From: Defluviitaleaceae bacterium
GTDB taxonomy: Bacteria > Bacillota > Clostridia > Lachnospirales > WQUN01
Assembly (NCBI GenBank): GCA_009779835.1
Contig: WRBD01000006.1
Location: 26,687 to 90,686 of the forward strand
Direction of reading: 5' to 3'
Length of the DNA: 64,000 nt
Shown here: positions 7,005-16,160 of the stretch, in pieces
Layout: every line of letters starts with the position of its first letter
How positions within the stretch are numbered: the first letter of the stretch is position 1
The notes under the pieces: generated by a model
The model's database searches: none
The model's input: the letters and a program-made list of their open reading frames with translations, nothing else
What the model was told of the DNA's origin: nothing
Translations under genes and position numbers: made by a program

Positions 7005-9572
7005 ATGATTAAACAAGTTGACAGAGCATTGCTTATGTCTGATTCCGCGCCGCTGGCAATCGGCTTTTTTATTGGAACGGATTGCGTCGATTGTAATTTT
7101 TCCGCCGTAGAAATGTTTGGCTACGATTCTAAAGATGAATATGTAAATTCTTTTTATCATACCTTGCCGACCTTTCAACCTACGGGACGTTCGAGCAAGA
7201 AATTTTTTTATGAATTAATTTCAAAAGCTTTGGAAGATGGAAATGCTAAAAGCGAGATTCTATGTCGCAGTGCCGAAGGCGCGTTAATTCCTATGGAGGT
7301 TACGCTTGTTCGCACAATTCAAGGGAATGAAACTTTTGTGCTTTGCTATTTTGCAAATTTAACGGGCATTCAAATCGCGATGAAAGAAGCCGCAAATACC
7401 GCCGAAATGACGCAAATGTATCTTTCTGCGTCGCCGCTTGCGATGGAATTATTTGACGGATATTACAGAATTTTGGACTGCAACCAACAGGCATTGGATT
7501 TACTTGGCTACACCGAAAAAGGCGAATATTACAAACGCAATACATATCTTGCGCCGGATTATTTATATCATGATATTTACACACGCGTTCTAGACAGGCA
7601 GTATTTCCAGCAGGCGATGGAAAACGGTTTCGTTCGTTACGAATGGGTTTTTCAAAAAGAAAACGGCGAAAAATTACCCTGCGAAATTACACGTGTACGG
7701 ATAATCCGACCGGACGGAAAATTCGTTGTGTCATACATTCATGATTTATCCACAATTCGCGCAATGGCGGAAGAATTAAAAAAAGCCGAAGCCGTTGAAC
7801 GGGAAAACCGGGCGAAAAGTCAATTTCTTGCGCAAATGAGCCACGTTCTCCGTACTCCGATGAACGCAATTTCCGGGCTTACCGATATTCAATTGCAAAA
7901 AAATAATACGATGGATGCCGAAGAAACATTAGTGCAAATTCAACGCTTCACGAAGATACAACTCGGAATTATTTCCGATATTTTAGATTTAGCAAATGTT
8001 GACGCGGGCAAACTCGAACTCGCGATTAAACAAATCGACGTGCCGAGTTTAATCGTAGACATTGTACAAATAAATTTAATGGGAATGGATAATGAAAATA
8101 TTACTTTCTCACTTATTGTCGATGAAAATTTACCGTTTGTTATGCTTGGAGACGAACTTCGCGTTAAGCAAATCGTGAGTCATCTTGTTCGTAACGCGTT
8201 TAAATTTACCGAGCGCGGCACTGTTACTCTTCATTTCCATTGCGAACCGCTGGATGCTGATAATATTACATTTGTGATAACCGTAACAGACACAGGACAG
8301 GGAATGTCACAAGAACAAATAACAAATCTTTTGGGTGAAAACGCCCGCTACAATGAGCATGGGAAAATTCAAGGTACAGGCGCAGGCCTTGGGCTTTTAA
8401 TTACGCAACGGCTGATTCAATTGATGGAAGGAACAGTTGAGATTTCCAGCGAAATCTCCAAGGGTTCCACTTTCATTGTAAAAATAAATTTACAATCCTT
8501 CTGCAACGCAACGCTCGGCGCGGAAACCGTTGAGAAATTGCAGACAATGGGCAAAGAACGCTATGATTTCAAACGAAAAATAACAATTGACTACGAGCCG
8601 ATGCCTTACGGAAAAGTTTTAATTGTGGACGATGTTGAGTCAAATTTATTCGTTGCGAAAGGGCTCATGGAACCGTATGGTTTGCAAATCGAAACCGTTA
8701 CCGGCGGCATTGAAGCCGTAGAAAAAATAAAATCCGGCGAAGAATACGACATAATTTTCATGGACCACATGATGCCCGACATGGATGGAGTTGAGGCGAC
8801 GAAAGCAATCATCGGGCTGGAATATATGCGACCGGTTGTCGCTCTCACCGCAAACGCGCTGCTGGGACAGGCATCTTTGTTCAAAGAAAACGGTTTCGCC
8901 GGTTTCATTTCAAAGCCAATCGACACAAAGCATCTTCACGAATATTTAATGCGTTATATTCGTGACAAATATCCCGAAGACATACGCGAAAAAGCCCGCA
9001 CCGAGATGCCCACGCGCATCGCGCCAAAGCAGAGCGTTTCCGAAGAGCTTTCCAAGCATTTTATTCGTGACGCGAAAAATGCTGCAAAAGTTCTTGAACA
9101 ATTAATAACGCTTTTAGAATTTTCTGGCGACGATTTTAATAAATATACAATTTTCACCCACGGCATGAAATCCGCGCTCGCAAACGTAGGCATTTCCGAC
9201 CTTTCAAAAGTCGCTGAATCGCTTGAAGCCGCGGGACGTGAAAAAAACACTTCAAAAATTTCCGCCGATACCCCAAACTTTATTTCTGATTTAAAAGAAG
9301 TTATCACAGCGTTTGAAGAAAAAATTTCTGCCGCCTCCGCCTTAGACATCGACGTTGAAGATGATTTGGTTTTACTAAATAAACAGCTTACCGCCCTAAT
9401 CGAAGCTTGCGATATTTTTCATAAACCTTCTGCAAAAAAAGCCATGACCACATTAAAAGAAGGCCAATGCTCCAAAAAAACACTGGCCCTTATTGATGAA
9501 ATAAACGCACTGCTTCTCCACGGCGAATTTGAAGAAGCTGCCGAACTTGCACAAAATCATATGAACACTTAG
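7005..9572 (+). CDS. Soluble hybrid histidine kinase: PAS-PAS-HisKA-HATPase-REC-Hpt
   Basis: This 855-residue signalling protein has no membrane segment or signal peptide, so it senses in the cytosol. In order: two PAS-like domains (about 15-125 and 135-255), a short coiled helix, HisKA with SHVLRTPMNAI (His280), HATPase_c with the N-box NAFKFT and the glycine motifs DTGQGM and GTGAGLGL, a receiver (about 537-650) with VDD and phospho-acceptor Asp587 in FMDHMMPDMDG, and a C-terminal Hpt domain with His719 in THGMKSALANVG. It therefore carries a whole His-Asp-His relay and needs an external receiver as output. The usual acidic residue after the catalytic His (HE or HD) is Val281 here, which may weaken autophosphorylation. 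GAAGGAG precedes ATG 7005. It follows the CBM-like gene with no gap and ends over the stop of the convergent acetyltransferase gene. Confidence 0.9.
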   Translation: MIKQVDRALLMSDSAPLAIGFFIGTDCVDCNFSAVEMFGYDSKDEYVNSFYHTLPTFQPTGRSSKKFFYELISKALEDGNAKSEILCRSAEGALIPMEVTLVRTIQGNETFVLCYFANLTGIQIAMKEAANTAEMTQMYLSASPLAMELFDGYYRILDCNQQALDLLGYTEKGEYYKRNTYLAPDYLYHDIYTRVLDRQYFQQAMENGFVRYEWVFQKENGEKLPCEITRVRIIRPDGKFVVSYIHDLSTIRAMAEELKKAEAVERENRAKSQFLAQMSHVLRTPMNAISGLTDIQLQKNNTMDAEETLVQIQRFTKIQLGIISDILDLANVDAGKLELAIKQIDVPSLIVDIVQINLMGMDNENITFSLIVDENLPFVMLGDELRVKQIVSHLVRNAFKFTERGTVTLHFHCEPLDADNITFVITVTDTGQGMSQEQITNLLGENARYNEHGKIQGTGAGLGLLITQRLIQLMEGTVEISSEISKGSTFIVKINLQSFCNATLGAETVEKLQTMGKERYDFKRKITIDYEPMPYGKVLIVDDVESNLFVAKGLMEPYGLQIETVTGGIEAVEKIKSGEEYDIIFMDHMMPDMDGVEATKAIIGLEYMRPVVALTANALLGQASLFKENGFAGFISKPIDTKHLHEYLMRYIRDKYPEDIREKARTEMPTRIAPKQSVSEELSKHFIRDAKNAAKVLEQLITLLEFSGDDFNKYTIFTHGMKSALANVGISDLSKVAESLEAAGREKNTSKISADTPNFISDLKEVITAFEEKISAASALDIDVEDDLVLLNKQLTALIEACDIFHKPSAKKAMTTLKEGQCSKKTLALIDEINALLLHGEFEEAAELAQNHMNT

Positions 9573-10348
9573 TTCGCAAAGAAATCCGGATTTTCTTTTA
9601 ATCGTTCGCTTGTTAAATCCGCCATTTTTACTGCATCACATAATACGCTGTGCGCTGAACCGATTTTACAATATAATGCCGCGCCGTTTTCGATAAAAAT
9701 TTTTTCGGCTTTTATATAGTTTTCTGAAATATCTCCGCCGTGGTAATAATGGCGGAATTGAGGGCAGGGAATTAATTCACCGTCTTTTTTTATGAAAATA
9801 TTTTGCTGTTTGGTGGTTAATCTGTTTGGGATATTGCTCCATTCTTCTACGCCGTGCAGATATGTGTTCTTGGATAATTCACAACCTAAAAATAAAATTT
9901 GCGCGTTTCGGTCGTAAAGTTTTCCGTAACAACCGTTTCTCGGGCAAGGTGTTTGCGTAAATTCTTCCCCGCTTGTAAAATCTGCCGCGTCTTTTCCGAG
10001 TGCCGCCAATGAATGTGTCGGATGCATTGAACGCACAACGCCTTCGCGTTTTAAAAATAAATTCGATAAAATCCCCACGCAAGAAGGCATATTGTAATAA
10101 TCGAAAATATTTCTTTCGCCAACGGGAATATCATTTTCGTCTTTTTTATCCCATACAACCGCGTCCCATGTGTGGGTTGGAAAAACTAATAAGCCGTCGC
10201 GCATAAATTCAATGAACACGTCGATTATTGTGTCGCCTCTGTTTTCGCACTCACCCACGCTTTTACAAGATGAATGAACCAAAAGCGTTCCGCGCGGGTT
10301 AATTCCGCTTTTTTCTAAATCGGAAAGCAAAGATTTTTTCGTATGCAA
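9569..10348 (-). CDS. Aminoglycoside N(3)-acetyltransferase family protein
   Basis: This belongs to the AAC(3)/YokD family of acetyl-CoA-dependent N-acetyltransferases. The family features seen are LLVHSSCKSVG near the N-terminus, VFPTHTWD, and HPTHSLAALGKDA, the conserved block with the catalytic His. Some members acetylate the 3-amino group of 2-deoxystreptamine drugs, but many chromosomal ones have unknown substrates, so resistance should not be assumed. I place the start at TTG 10348 because GAGGTG lies seven bases upstream; the frame itself extends to 10363, where no ribosome site precedes. Length about 259 residues is normal. It is the last gene of the long minus-strand run, and its stop overlaps that of the hybrid kinase gene. 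Confidence 0.85.
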   Translation of the reverse strand: MHTKKSLLSDLEKSGINPRGTLLVHSSCKSVGECENRGDTIIDVFIEFMRDGLLVFPTHTWDAVVWDKKDENDIPVGERNIFDYYNMPSCVGILSNLFLKREGVVRSMHPTHSLAALGKDAADFTSGEEFTQTPCPRNGCYGKLYDRNAQILFLGCELSKNTYLHGVEEWSNIPNRLTTKQQNIFIKKDGELIPCPQFRHYYHGGDISENYIKAEKIFIENGAALYCKIGSAHSVLCDAVKMADLTSERLKENPDFFAN

Positions 10349-10366
10349 TTTTTTACACCTCAATTT

Positions 10367-11413
10367 TCATGTCAAAGGCAAAGACAACTGCCCGCCATTA
10401 TCGTAATTTTGAAGATGCTCCAGCCCAAGATGTTTATATGCAAGCCGCGTCGCCGTTCTACCGCGTGGGGTACGCTGGATAAAACCTAGTTGTAAAAGAT
10501 ACGGTTCGGCTACATCTTCGAGGGTACCGGCTTCTTCATCAATGCTTGCGGCTAGGGTGTCCAGCCCGACAGGACCGCCACCGAATTTTTCGATAATTGC
10601 AAGCAGAATTTTTTTGTCTACGGTGTCAAGTCCAAGACGGTCGATTTCAAGCTTGTCCAATGAAGATACAGCAACTTCTTCCGTTATTACGCCATCGAAT
10701 TTTACTTGCGCAAAATCGCGAACACGTTTTAATAAACGGTTTACGATGCGCGGCGTTCCTCTTGCGCGGCGGGCTATTTCTTCCGCTCCTTGTGGTTCTA
10801 TTTCTACGCCCAAAACGACAGCCGAGCGAATTATTATTTTTTTTAAATCTTCGACACTGTACGGTTCAAGATGATGCACAACGCCGAAACGGTCACGGAG
10901 TGGCGCGGTTAAAAGACCGATTCGCGTTGTTGCGCCGACTAACGTAAAGCGCGGCAAATCAAGCCGAATGCTTCGTGCACCGGGGCCTTTTCCGATTATG
11001 ATATCAAAAACAAAATCTTCCATCGCGGAATAAAGCATTTCTTCAACCGTGCGGTTAAGCCTGTGAATTTCGTCAATAAAAAGAAAATCGCCCTCGTTTA
11101 AATCGTTTAAAATTGCGGCGATATCACCGGGGCGTTCAATTGCGGGACCTGTTGTAATGCGAAGCTGCGCATTCATCGCGCCCGCGATAATTGCCGAAAG
11201 CGTAGTTTTCCCAAGACCGGGCTGCCCGTACAGTAGAACATGGTCAAGTGTCTCTCCGCGCCCCAATGCGGCTTGTACAAAAACCTGCATATTTTCCTTA
11301 ACTTTTTCTTGCCCGATGTAATCATCAAAACTGGATGGGCGAAGCTTTATTTCGATTTCCTCGTCATGTTCGCGACTGAATCCCGTTGTGTTTAAGCGAT
11401 TATTATTTTCCAT
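10367..11413 (-). CDS. ruvB: Holliday junction branch migration helicase RuvB
   Basis: RuvB is the hexameric AAA+ motor that, with RuvA, drives branch migration of Holliday junctions in recombination repair. The 348 residues show the N-terminal [18 protein letters not shown] block, Walker [10 protein letters not shown], Walker [10 protein letters not shown], sensor [17 protein letters not shown] and the C-terminal winged helix with the [17 protein letters not shown] ending. It is not next to ruvA or ruvC here, unlike in many genomes; instead it overlaps the birA 3' end by 11 bases and so is translated from within that operon. Confidence 0.96.
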   Translation of the reverse strand: MENNNRLNTTGFSREHDEEIEIKLRPSSFDDYIGQEKVKENMQVFVQAALGRGETLDHVLLYGQPGLGKTTLSAIIAGAMNAQLRITTGPAIERPGDIAAILNDLNEGDFLFIDEIHRLNRTVEEMLYSAMEDFVFDIIIGKGPGARSIRLDLPRFTLVGATTRIGLLTAPLRDRFGVVHHLEPYSVEDLKKIIIRSAVVLGVEIEPQGAEEIARRARGTPRIVNRLLKRVRDFAQVKFDGVITEEVAVSSLDKLEIDRLGLDTVDKKILLAIIEKFGGGPVGLDTLAASIDEEAGTLEDVAEPYLLQLGFIQRTPRGRTATRLAYKHLGLEHLQNYDNGGQLSLPLT

Positions 11414-12386
11414 GCATTTTCACCCTAACTTCACCCGAAAAAAGCGAATGAATCTCACCGTTTTCGTTGCGCACGATAAGCCGACCGATATCGTCTATGT
11501 CAATTGCGGTGGCTTGATATTCTTTTCCTGTGCCCGTAACGGTGATTTCTTCGCCAAGAAACATTAGGCGTTCGCGGTATTTTTTTAAGAAGTCTTTATT
11601 GATTTGCTCTGACTCCGCATTTAGTGCCGTCATTTTGTTGATAATCGCGGCGGCAAGACGGTTTCTTGTGACGGAGTTTTTTTCGTTATTAGTGAAAACC
11701 GCGCCGACAATTTCTTTTAATTCTTCCGGCATATCTTGCGGCATAGTGAAATTCACGCCGATTCCTACAACAATCCAGTTTATTGCGCCGTTTTCGTAGT
11801 CTGTTACGGCTTCCGTTGAAATGCCGCATATTTTTTTTCCATCCAAAAAAAGATCATTAACCCATTTAATTTGCGGGTGTTTTTCGCAAACTTCGATAAT
11901 AGCTTCGCAAACCGCAACTGCCGTAAAAGCAGTTATAAGCGTTGGAACTTCAAGCCAAATTTGCGAAGGCAACAAAATAAAACTCATATAAATTCCGTGG
12001 CCTTTCGGCGAAAAAAAACTTCTGCCGTAACGCCCTTTGCCCGCGGTTTGATGATCGGCAATAACGACCGTTCCATGTTCCGCGTTGGAAATTGCCATTT
12101 GTTTCGCAGTGATGTTTGTGGAATCAAGCGATTGTTCGACGATGATTTTTCTGTCTGCATCATACAAAAATGGAAAAATTCCCTGTGCGGATAAAATATC
12201 GTTTTCATCCGACAAGCAATAACCACGCTTTGTAGCCGCTTTTATCGTGTAACCGTCCTTTTCAAGCTCTTTAACGGCTTTCCAAACAGCGGTGCGGCTA
12301 ACATTAAGCTGCCCCGCGATAAATTCACCGGAAATATTTCGACCCCGATTACTTTCCAAAAGTGCAAGTAAATTTTTTTTAGTCAA
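11403..12386 (-). CDS. birA: Bifunctional biotin ligase / biotin operon repressor BirA
   Basis: BirA activates biotin with ATP and attaches it to carboxylase carrier proteins, and the form with a DNA-binding domain also represses biotin genes. Residues 1-65 form a winged helix-turn-helix ([22 protein letters not shown]), followed by the ligase domain with [20 protein letters not shown], the lysine-bearing [17 protein letters not shown] block and a small C-terminal SH3-like domain. The 327-residue length is that of the bifunctional type. The start codon is TTG at 12386. It overlaps ruvB downstream and follows the isomerase-like gene by 4 bases. Confidence 0.93.
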   Translation of the reverse strand: MTKKNLLALLESNRGRNISGEFIAGQLNVSRTAVWKAVKELEKDGYTIKAATKRGYCLSDENDILSAQGIFPFLYDADRKIIVEQSLDSTNITAKQMAISNAEHGTVVIADHQTAGKGRYGRSFFSPKGHGIYMSFILLPSQIWLEVPTLITAFTAVAVCEAIIEVCEKHPQIKWVNDLFLDGKKICGISTEAVTDYENGAINWIVVGIGVNFTMPQDMPEELKEIVGAVFTNNEKNSVTRNRLAAAIINKMTALNAESEQINKDFLKKYRERLMFLGEEITVTGTGKEYQATAIDIDDIGRLIVRNENGEIHSLFSGEVRVKMHGK

Positions 12387-12390
12387 AGCA

Positions 12391-13191
12391 TTACCATCTC
12401 TTTTTCAGCTTCGGCATATATTCAAATTCAACATCCGGTAATTTATTGCGTAAATTGTATAAGCTTGTTTTAAGGCATTCAAACGGGTCTTTGCCGTAAC
12501 ATTCGTCTTGCTCAATCATGGCGTACTCAACTTCGACATCTTCTGCGGCACCTATAATACGTTGCCAATTTAAATTACCCTCCAAAACTGACTCACTCAT
12601 ACGGCTGATTCCTCCAACAACGGAAAAATCCTGCAAGTGAATAACATTCACGCGCCCCTCCAGCTTTTTAATCCAATGTGCTGGGTCTCCGCCGCCCGCT
12701 TGAATCCAGTATGTATCAAGCGTGAAATTTACATCGGTAAGATTATCGCGAATAAACTCCAAACAAATTTTACCGTCAAATCTTTCAAATTCGAAATAGT
12801 GGTTGTGATATAGAAGTTGAAGACCCGCGTCTTTAATGGCGCGTGCCGGTTGTCTGAAATCTAAAAAAAACTGCATAAACCCGGATTTATTGCGTTCATA
12901 TTTTTTCGGAAGCATATCAATGCTGACATACTTCGCGCCCATCATTTTATGCTCTGCAATAACTTCCTTTGTATTCTCCCGAACTCGCTCAGGGTCCGCT
13001 TGAGCAATAACAACTTCCAATCCGTAAGCCTTGCAGGTTTCATCAATTTCCTCCGGGGGAATAATGGAGCTAATTCCGGAAGCTTGAACACAATCAAATC
13101 CAATCTTGGAAATTTTTTTCATACTGCTTGCGAAATCTTTGTGCGTTTGCGTAAAATCTCTAATAGTGTTAAGCTGCGCTCCGATTTTCAT
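12391..13191 (-). CDS. Sugar phosphate isomerase/epimerase-like TIM barrel protein
   Basis: The 266-residue product is an AP-endonuclease-2/xylose-isomerase-like TIM barrel (sugar phosphate isomerase/epimerase family). Seen features are MKIGAQLNTIRDF at the start, LLYHNHYFEFERFDGK with a metal-type His pair, FTLDTYWIQAGGGDPAHWI and VIHLQDFS, and a late Glu (MIEQDECYGKDP), all metal-ligand positions in this fold. The natural substrate cannot be read. A strong GGGAGGG site overlaps the end of yebC, six bases before ATG 13191. Confidence 0.85.
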   Translation of the reverse strand: MKIGAQLNTIRDFTQTHKDFASSMKKISKIGFDCVQASGISSIIPPEEIDETCKAYGLEVVIAQADPERVRENTKEVIAEHKMMGAKYVSIDMLPKKYERNKSGFMQFFLDFRQPARAIKDAGLQLLYHNHYFEFERFDGKICLEFIRDNLTDVNFTLDTYWIQAGGGDPAHWIKKLEGRVNVIHLQDFSVVGGISRMSESVLEGNLNWQRIIGAAEDVEVEYAMIEQDECYGKDPFECLKTSLYNLRNKLPDVEFEYMPKLKKRW

Positions 13192-13193
13192 TC

Positions 13194-13919
13194 TTAACCC
13201 TCCCAGTTATGATATACATTTTGAACATCATCTTCATTATCCAGCAAGTCCAGCATTTTGTTCATATATTTTAAATCTTCCGGCGATGAAAGTGTTGCAT
13301 ATGTTTGCGGAATCATTGTAACTTCCGCTGAAACCATTTGAATTCCGGCGACTTCTATTGCTTCGCGAACAGCGGAAAAATTTTCGGGCGATGTCAGAAT
13401 TTCATAGCCGCCTTCCTGCGGAATAAAATCATCCGCGCCCGCGTCCGCCGTCAGGAGCATTAATTCTTCTTCGTCGGCACAGCCCGTTTCAACCATAATC
13501 TGTCCAACCTCGTTGAACATAAACGAAACGCACCCGGGCGTTCCCATATTTCCGTTGCCCTTTGTGAACGCGTTACGCACATTTGCCGCCGCCCTGTTTC
13601 TGTTGTCCGTTAAAACATTCACAATCACTGCAACGCCGCCCGGCCCGTAGCCTTCGTAAGTTGTCGCCTCATAGTTGACTTGGTTTATGTCGCCGGCGGC
13701 TTTTTTTATACTGCGTTCGATTGTGTCGTTCGGCATATTTTCCGCTTTACACTTAGCGATTGCATCTTTCAGCCGTGAATTTGCCGCAGGGTCGCCGCCG
13801 CCACCGTGCTTCACCGCCATCGCAAGTTCACGTCCCAACCGTGTAAAAATTCGTCCGCGCGCCGCGTCGTTTTTTTCTTTTCTGTGCTTTATGTTTGCAA
13901 ATTTAGAATGACCTGCCAT
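13194..13919 (-). CDS. yebC: YebC/PmpR family regulator (TACO1-like)
   Basis: This is a YebC-family protein of 241 residues, a family described as DNA-binding regulators and, more recently, as a translation factor for proline-rich stretches. It has the diagnostic start MAGHSKFANIKHRKEKNDAA, the VNYEATTYEGYGPGGVAV block and GTPGCVSFMF. Its start overlaps the upstream methyltransferase by 17 bases and GAGGTG within that gene serves as ribosome site. The genome encodes a very Thr-Pro-rich surface protein nearby, a possible client, but this is only an inference. Confidence 0.95.
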   Translation of the reverse strand: MAGHSKFANIKHRKEKNDAARGRIFTRLGRELAMAVKHGGGGDPAANSRLKDAIAKCKAENMPNDTIERSIKKAAGDINQVNYEATTYEGYGPGGVAVIVNVLTDNRNRAAANVRNAFTKGNGNMGTPGCVSFMFNEVGQIMVETGCADEEELMLLTADAGADDFIPQEGGYEILTSPENFSAVREAIEVAGIQMVSAEVTMIPQTYATLSSPEDLKYMNKMLDLLDNEDDVQNVYHNWEG

Positions 13920-14592
13920 AAGACACCTCGCTGTATACTTTTGTTATTATATTCTTTTGGAGAAAACCGTTTGAGCTTTCTTCGTCAAAAATTTTATTCA
14001 TTTCCGCGATATGAGCGTCAAAATTCGGGTCGGATTGAAGCGGGGCGTGGGAGTGGGAAGTCATGTACGTCAGCCATTTTTCGCGTGTATAAAGGATCGG
14101 GTTTGGGAATTCTCGGACAGTGGGGTCTTTAAAAAAAATTTCAGTTGAGTTTTTACTGTGCGAAATGCTGCTTCCTCCGGGAGTGTTATTGTAAACCGCG
14201 ATTACAATGCAACTGGGCTTGCCTATCCGGCGGCATTCATCCATAAAAGCAACCGGGTCAAACCAGTGTAAAGCCTGTGCGCAAGTAATCACGTCAACGC
14301 TGCTATCCGGTAAAGTTGTTTTCTCCGCCGATGCAGAAATTATTTTAACATTTGTGAATTCATCCGTAAGCGACGCGAGTTGCGCCAACATATCCGTGTT
14401 CGGCTCGACTGCGAAAATATTATAACCACGCTTGGCAATTTCCCGCGTAAATTTCCCCGTTCCCGCGCCGATATCCGCAAAAACCGCGTTTGGCGATACA
14501 AGGCTTAAAACATATTCAATCGCCGCGTCGGGGTAACCGGGACGTGCCGCCGCGTAAGCTTCCGCTTTGCCATTGAAAAGTTCTGTGTTCAT
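13903..14592 (-). CDS. Class I SAM-dependent methyltransferase
   Basis: This is a 229-residue Rossmann-fold methyltransferase of the UbiE/Methyltransf_11 type. Motif I is ADIGAGTGKFTREIAKRG with the acidic residue at the next strand end (AVEPNTDML), and the post-motif ALHWFDPVAFMDECRRI is typical of small-molecule methyltransferases in Firmicutes. The substrate cannot be told. Its ATG overlaps the stop of the SCIFF maturase by four bases (ATGA), so it is in the same transcript, but similar genes next to scfB are not a known requirement for SCIFF. Confidence 0.88.
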   Translation of the reverse strand: MNTELFNGKAEAYAAARPGYPDAAIEYVLSLVSPNAVFADIGAGTGKFTREIAKRGYNIFAVEPNTDMLAQLASLTDEFTNVKIISASAEKTTLPDSSVDVITCAQALHWFDPVAFMDECRRIGKPSCIVIAVYNNTPGGSSISHSKNSTEIFFKDPTVREFPNPILYTREKWLTYMTSHSHAPLQSDPNFDAHIAEMNKIFDEESSNGFLQKNIITKVYSEVSYGRSF

Positions 14593-15926
14593 TTATTTTC
14601 CTTTCGCTCGGCAAAAATATACAACGCGCATTCAATGCGTTTTTTCATAAGCTCGCAGGATATTTTATCGGGTTTTAGAATGCTACCGTTTGCGTAGTGG
14701 GCAGTTGCCATGCAACCGCCGCTGCAATAGAATTTCGCCCAGCATTCGGCGCATTCGGGTTTTGTGAAAACGTGGCAGTTTGAGAAATCTTGAGTCATTT
14801 CATTTTTACAAATACCCGTTTCCAAATCACCTACTTGAAATTTTTCATCGCCAACGAACTGATGGCACGGGTAAAACTTGCCCGACGGCGTAACCGACAG
14901 ATATTCCGAGCCCGCGCCGCAACCCGTAACACGTTTTGCGATACACGGACCACCGGTTATATCCATTTCAAAATGGAAGAAAAACACGCCACGCTCGCCC
15001 CTTTCGAGAGAGAGAAGTTCGTGCGTGAGTTTTTCGTATTCTGTAAACAGTGCGGGTAAATCTTCTTCGCGTATGGAATAATCCGCATTAGACGGCGCAA
15101 CAACAGGCTCAACTGAAATATTTTTAAACCCCAAATCTGCAAGATGAAGAACGTCTGCGGCGAAATCAAGATTATGCCGCGTATACGTGCCGCGGACGTA
15201 GTAGTTTTTATCGACGCGTGCTTCGACAAGGGCTTTTATTTTTGGAAGAATTTCATCGTAGCTTCCGCCGTTATTTGAAAATTTTCTCATGCGGTCGTTT
15301 ACATGCATACGCCCGTCAAGACTAAGCACCACATTGTCGAAATTTTTATTTATGTATTCGATATTTTCGTTCGACAAAAACGCGCCGTTAGTTGTAAGCG
15401 TAAAACGAAAATTTTTTTCGGCGGTAGCTTCGCGGCTTCTGCCGTATGCCACAATTTCTTTTACAACATCAAAGTTTAACATCGGTTCTCCGCCGAAAAA
15501 ATCAACTTCAAGATTGCGGCGCGTACCGGAATTTTCAACTAAAAAATCAATTGCCTTTTTTCCAATTTCAAAAGGCATAAGCCCTCTATCATTTTCTGAA
15601 TAATTTCCCTGCCCGGCGAAGCAATACGCGCAACGTAAATTGCACTCATGCGCAATATGCAAACACAGTGCCTTAACAACGGGGCGACGGTTTTGTAAAT
15701 GCGAAAAAACTTCGCGTTGTTTTTCCGGCACGAAAAGTAAACCCGCTTCAATAAGACCGCGAATTTCTAACATAACCCCCGACGGCGCGTCAATCTCATC
15801 GTAACGTGATGGGGCTTTTTGCATTTTTTTAAGAGCGCAAAACGCGGCGTCGTCAACATGGTGTAACGCGCCGCTGTTTACGTCAAGCACCATGTTTCGC
15901 CCACAGATGCTAAAACAGTGAATCAT
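14589..15926 (-). CDS. scfB: SCIFF peptide maturase, radical SAM/SPASM thioether synthase
   Basis: The enzyme uses S-adenosylmethionine and iron-sulfur clusters to form Cys-Thr thioether links in the SCIFF peptide. In its 445 residues I see an N-terminal peptide-recognition part (MIHCFSICGRNMVLDVNSGA), the radical SAM CX3CX2C motif as CNLRCAYC, the FFGGEPMLNF motif, and a C-terminal SPASM region with CHQF, CHVFTKPECAECW and FYCSGGCMATA. Length and N-terminus match the SCIFF maturase family. The precursor gene lies 4 bases upstream, as is usual. Confidence 0.95.
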   Translation of the reverse strand: MIHCFSICGRNMVLDVNSGALHHVDDAAFCALKKMQKAPSRYDEIDAPSGVMLEIRGLIEAGLLFVPEKQREVFSHLQNRRPVVKALCLHIAHECNLRCAYCFAGQGNYSENDRGLMPFEIGKKAIDFLVENSGTRRNLEVDFFGGEPMLNFDVVKEIVAYGRSREATAEKNFRFTLTTNGAFLSNENIEYINKNFDNVVLSLDGRMHVNDRMRKFSNNGGSYDEILPKIKALVEARVDKNYYVRGTYTRHNLDFAADVLHLADLGFKNISVEPVVAPSNADYSIREEDLPALFTEYEKLTHELLSLERGERGVFFFHFEMDITGGPCIAKRVTGCGAGSEYLSVTPSGKFYPCHQFVGDEKFQVGDLETGICKNEMTQDFSNCHVFTKPECAECWAKFYCSGGCMATAHYANGSILKPDKISCELMKKRIECALYIFAERKENK

Positions 15927-15930
15927 TAAA

Positions 15931-16146
15931 TTACGCGCTTACGTTTGCGCGGGAAGTTCTTTTTATACGGCTATTAGTTGGCTTTGTTTGAAGCGGCTGT
16001 AATGCGTCCGCCTGTTCGCAGTTTTGATTGGCAACCGTGCATGAAGTTTTGCACGCAGATTGGCACGAAGTTTGACATTCGCCGCAACCTATGCCGTGTT
16101 TTTTTTCTTCACTTATTCCATTAAAAATAGTTTTTATGTGCTGCAC
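15931..16146 (-). CDS. scfA: SCIFF ranthipeptide precursor with long C-terminal tail
   Basis: The peptide has six cysteines in CGECQTSCQSACKTSC and CTVANQNC, the core pattern of SCIFF (six cysteines in forty-five residues). I put the start at GTG 16146 because AAAGGA lies nine bases upstream and the product then begins MQHIKT, like the usual MKHIKT; ATG 16155 sits almost on top of that site. The peptide is about 71 residues: after NQNCE, where SCIFF peptides normally stop, there are about 28 more residues rich in Gln, Lys, Arg and Ser (ending TSRANVSA). The maturase follows directly. Confidence 0.92.
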   Translation of the reverse strand: MQHIKTIFNGISEEKKHGIGCGECQTSCQSACKTSCTVANQNCEQADALQPLQTKPTNSRIKRTSRANVSA

Positions 16147-16160
16147 ATCTATCATTCCTT

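Noticed and set aside
9569..10348. Calling the AAC(3) family gene an aminoglycoside resistance gene
   Set aside because: The family includes many chromosomal enzymes with other or unknown substrates, and no resistance or mobile context is present.
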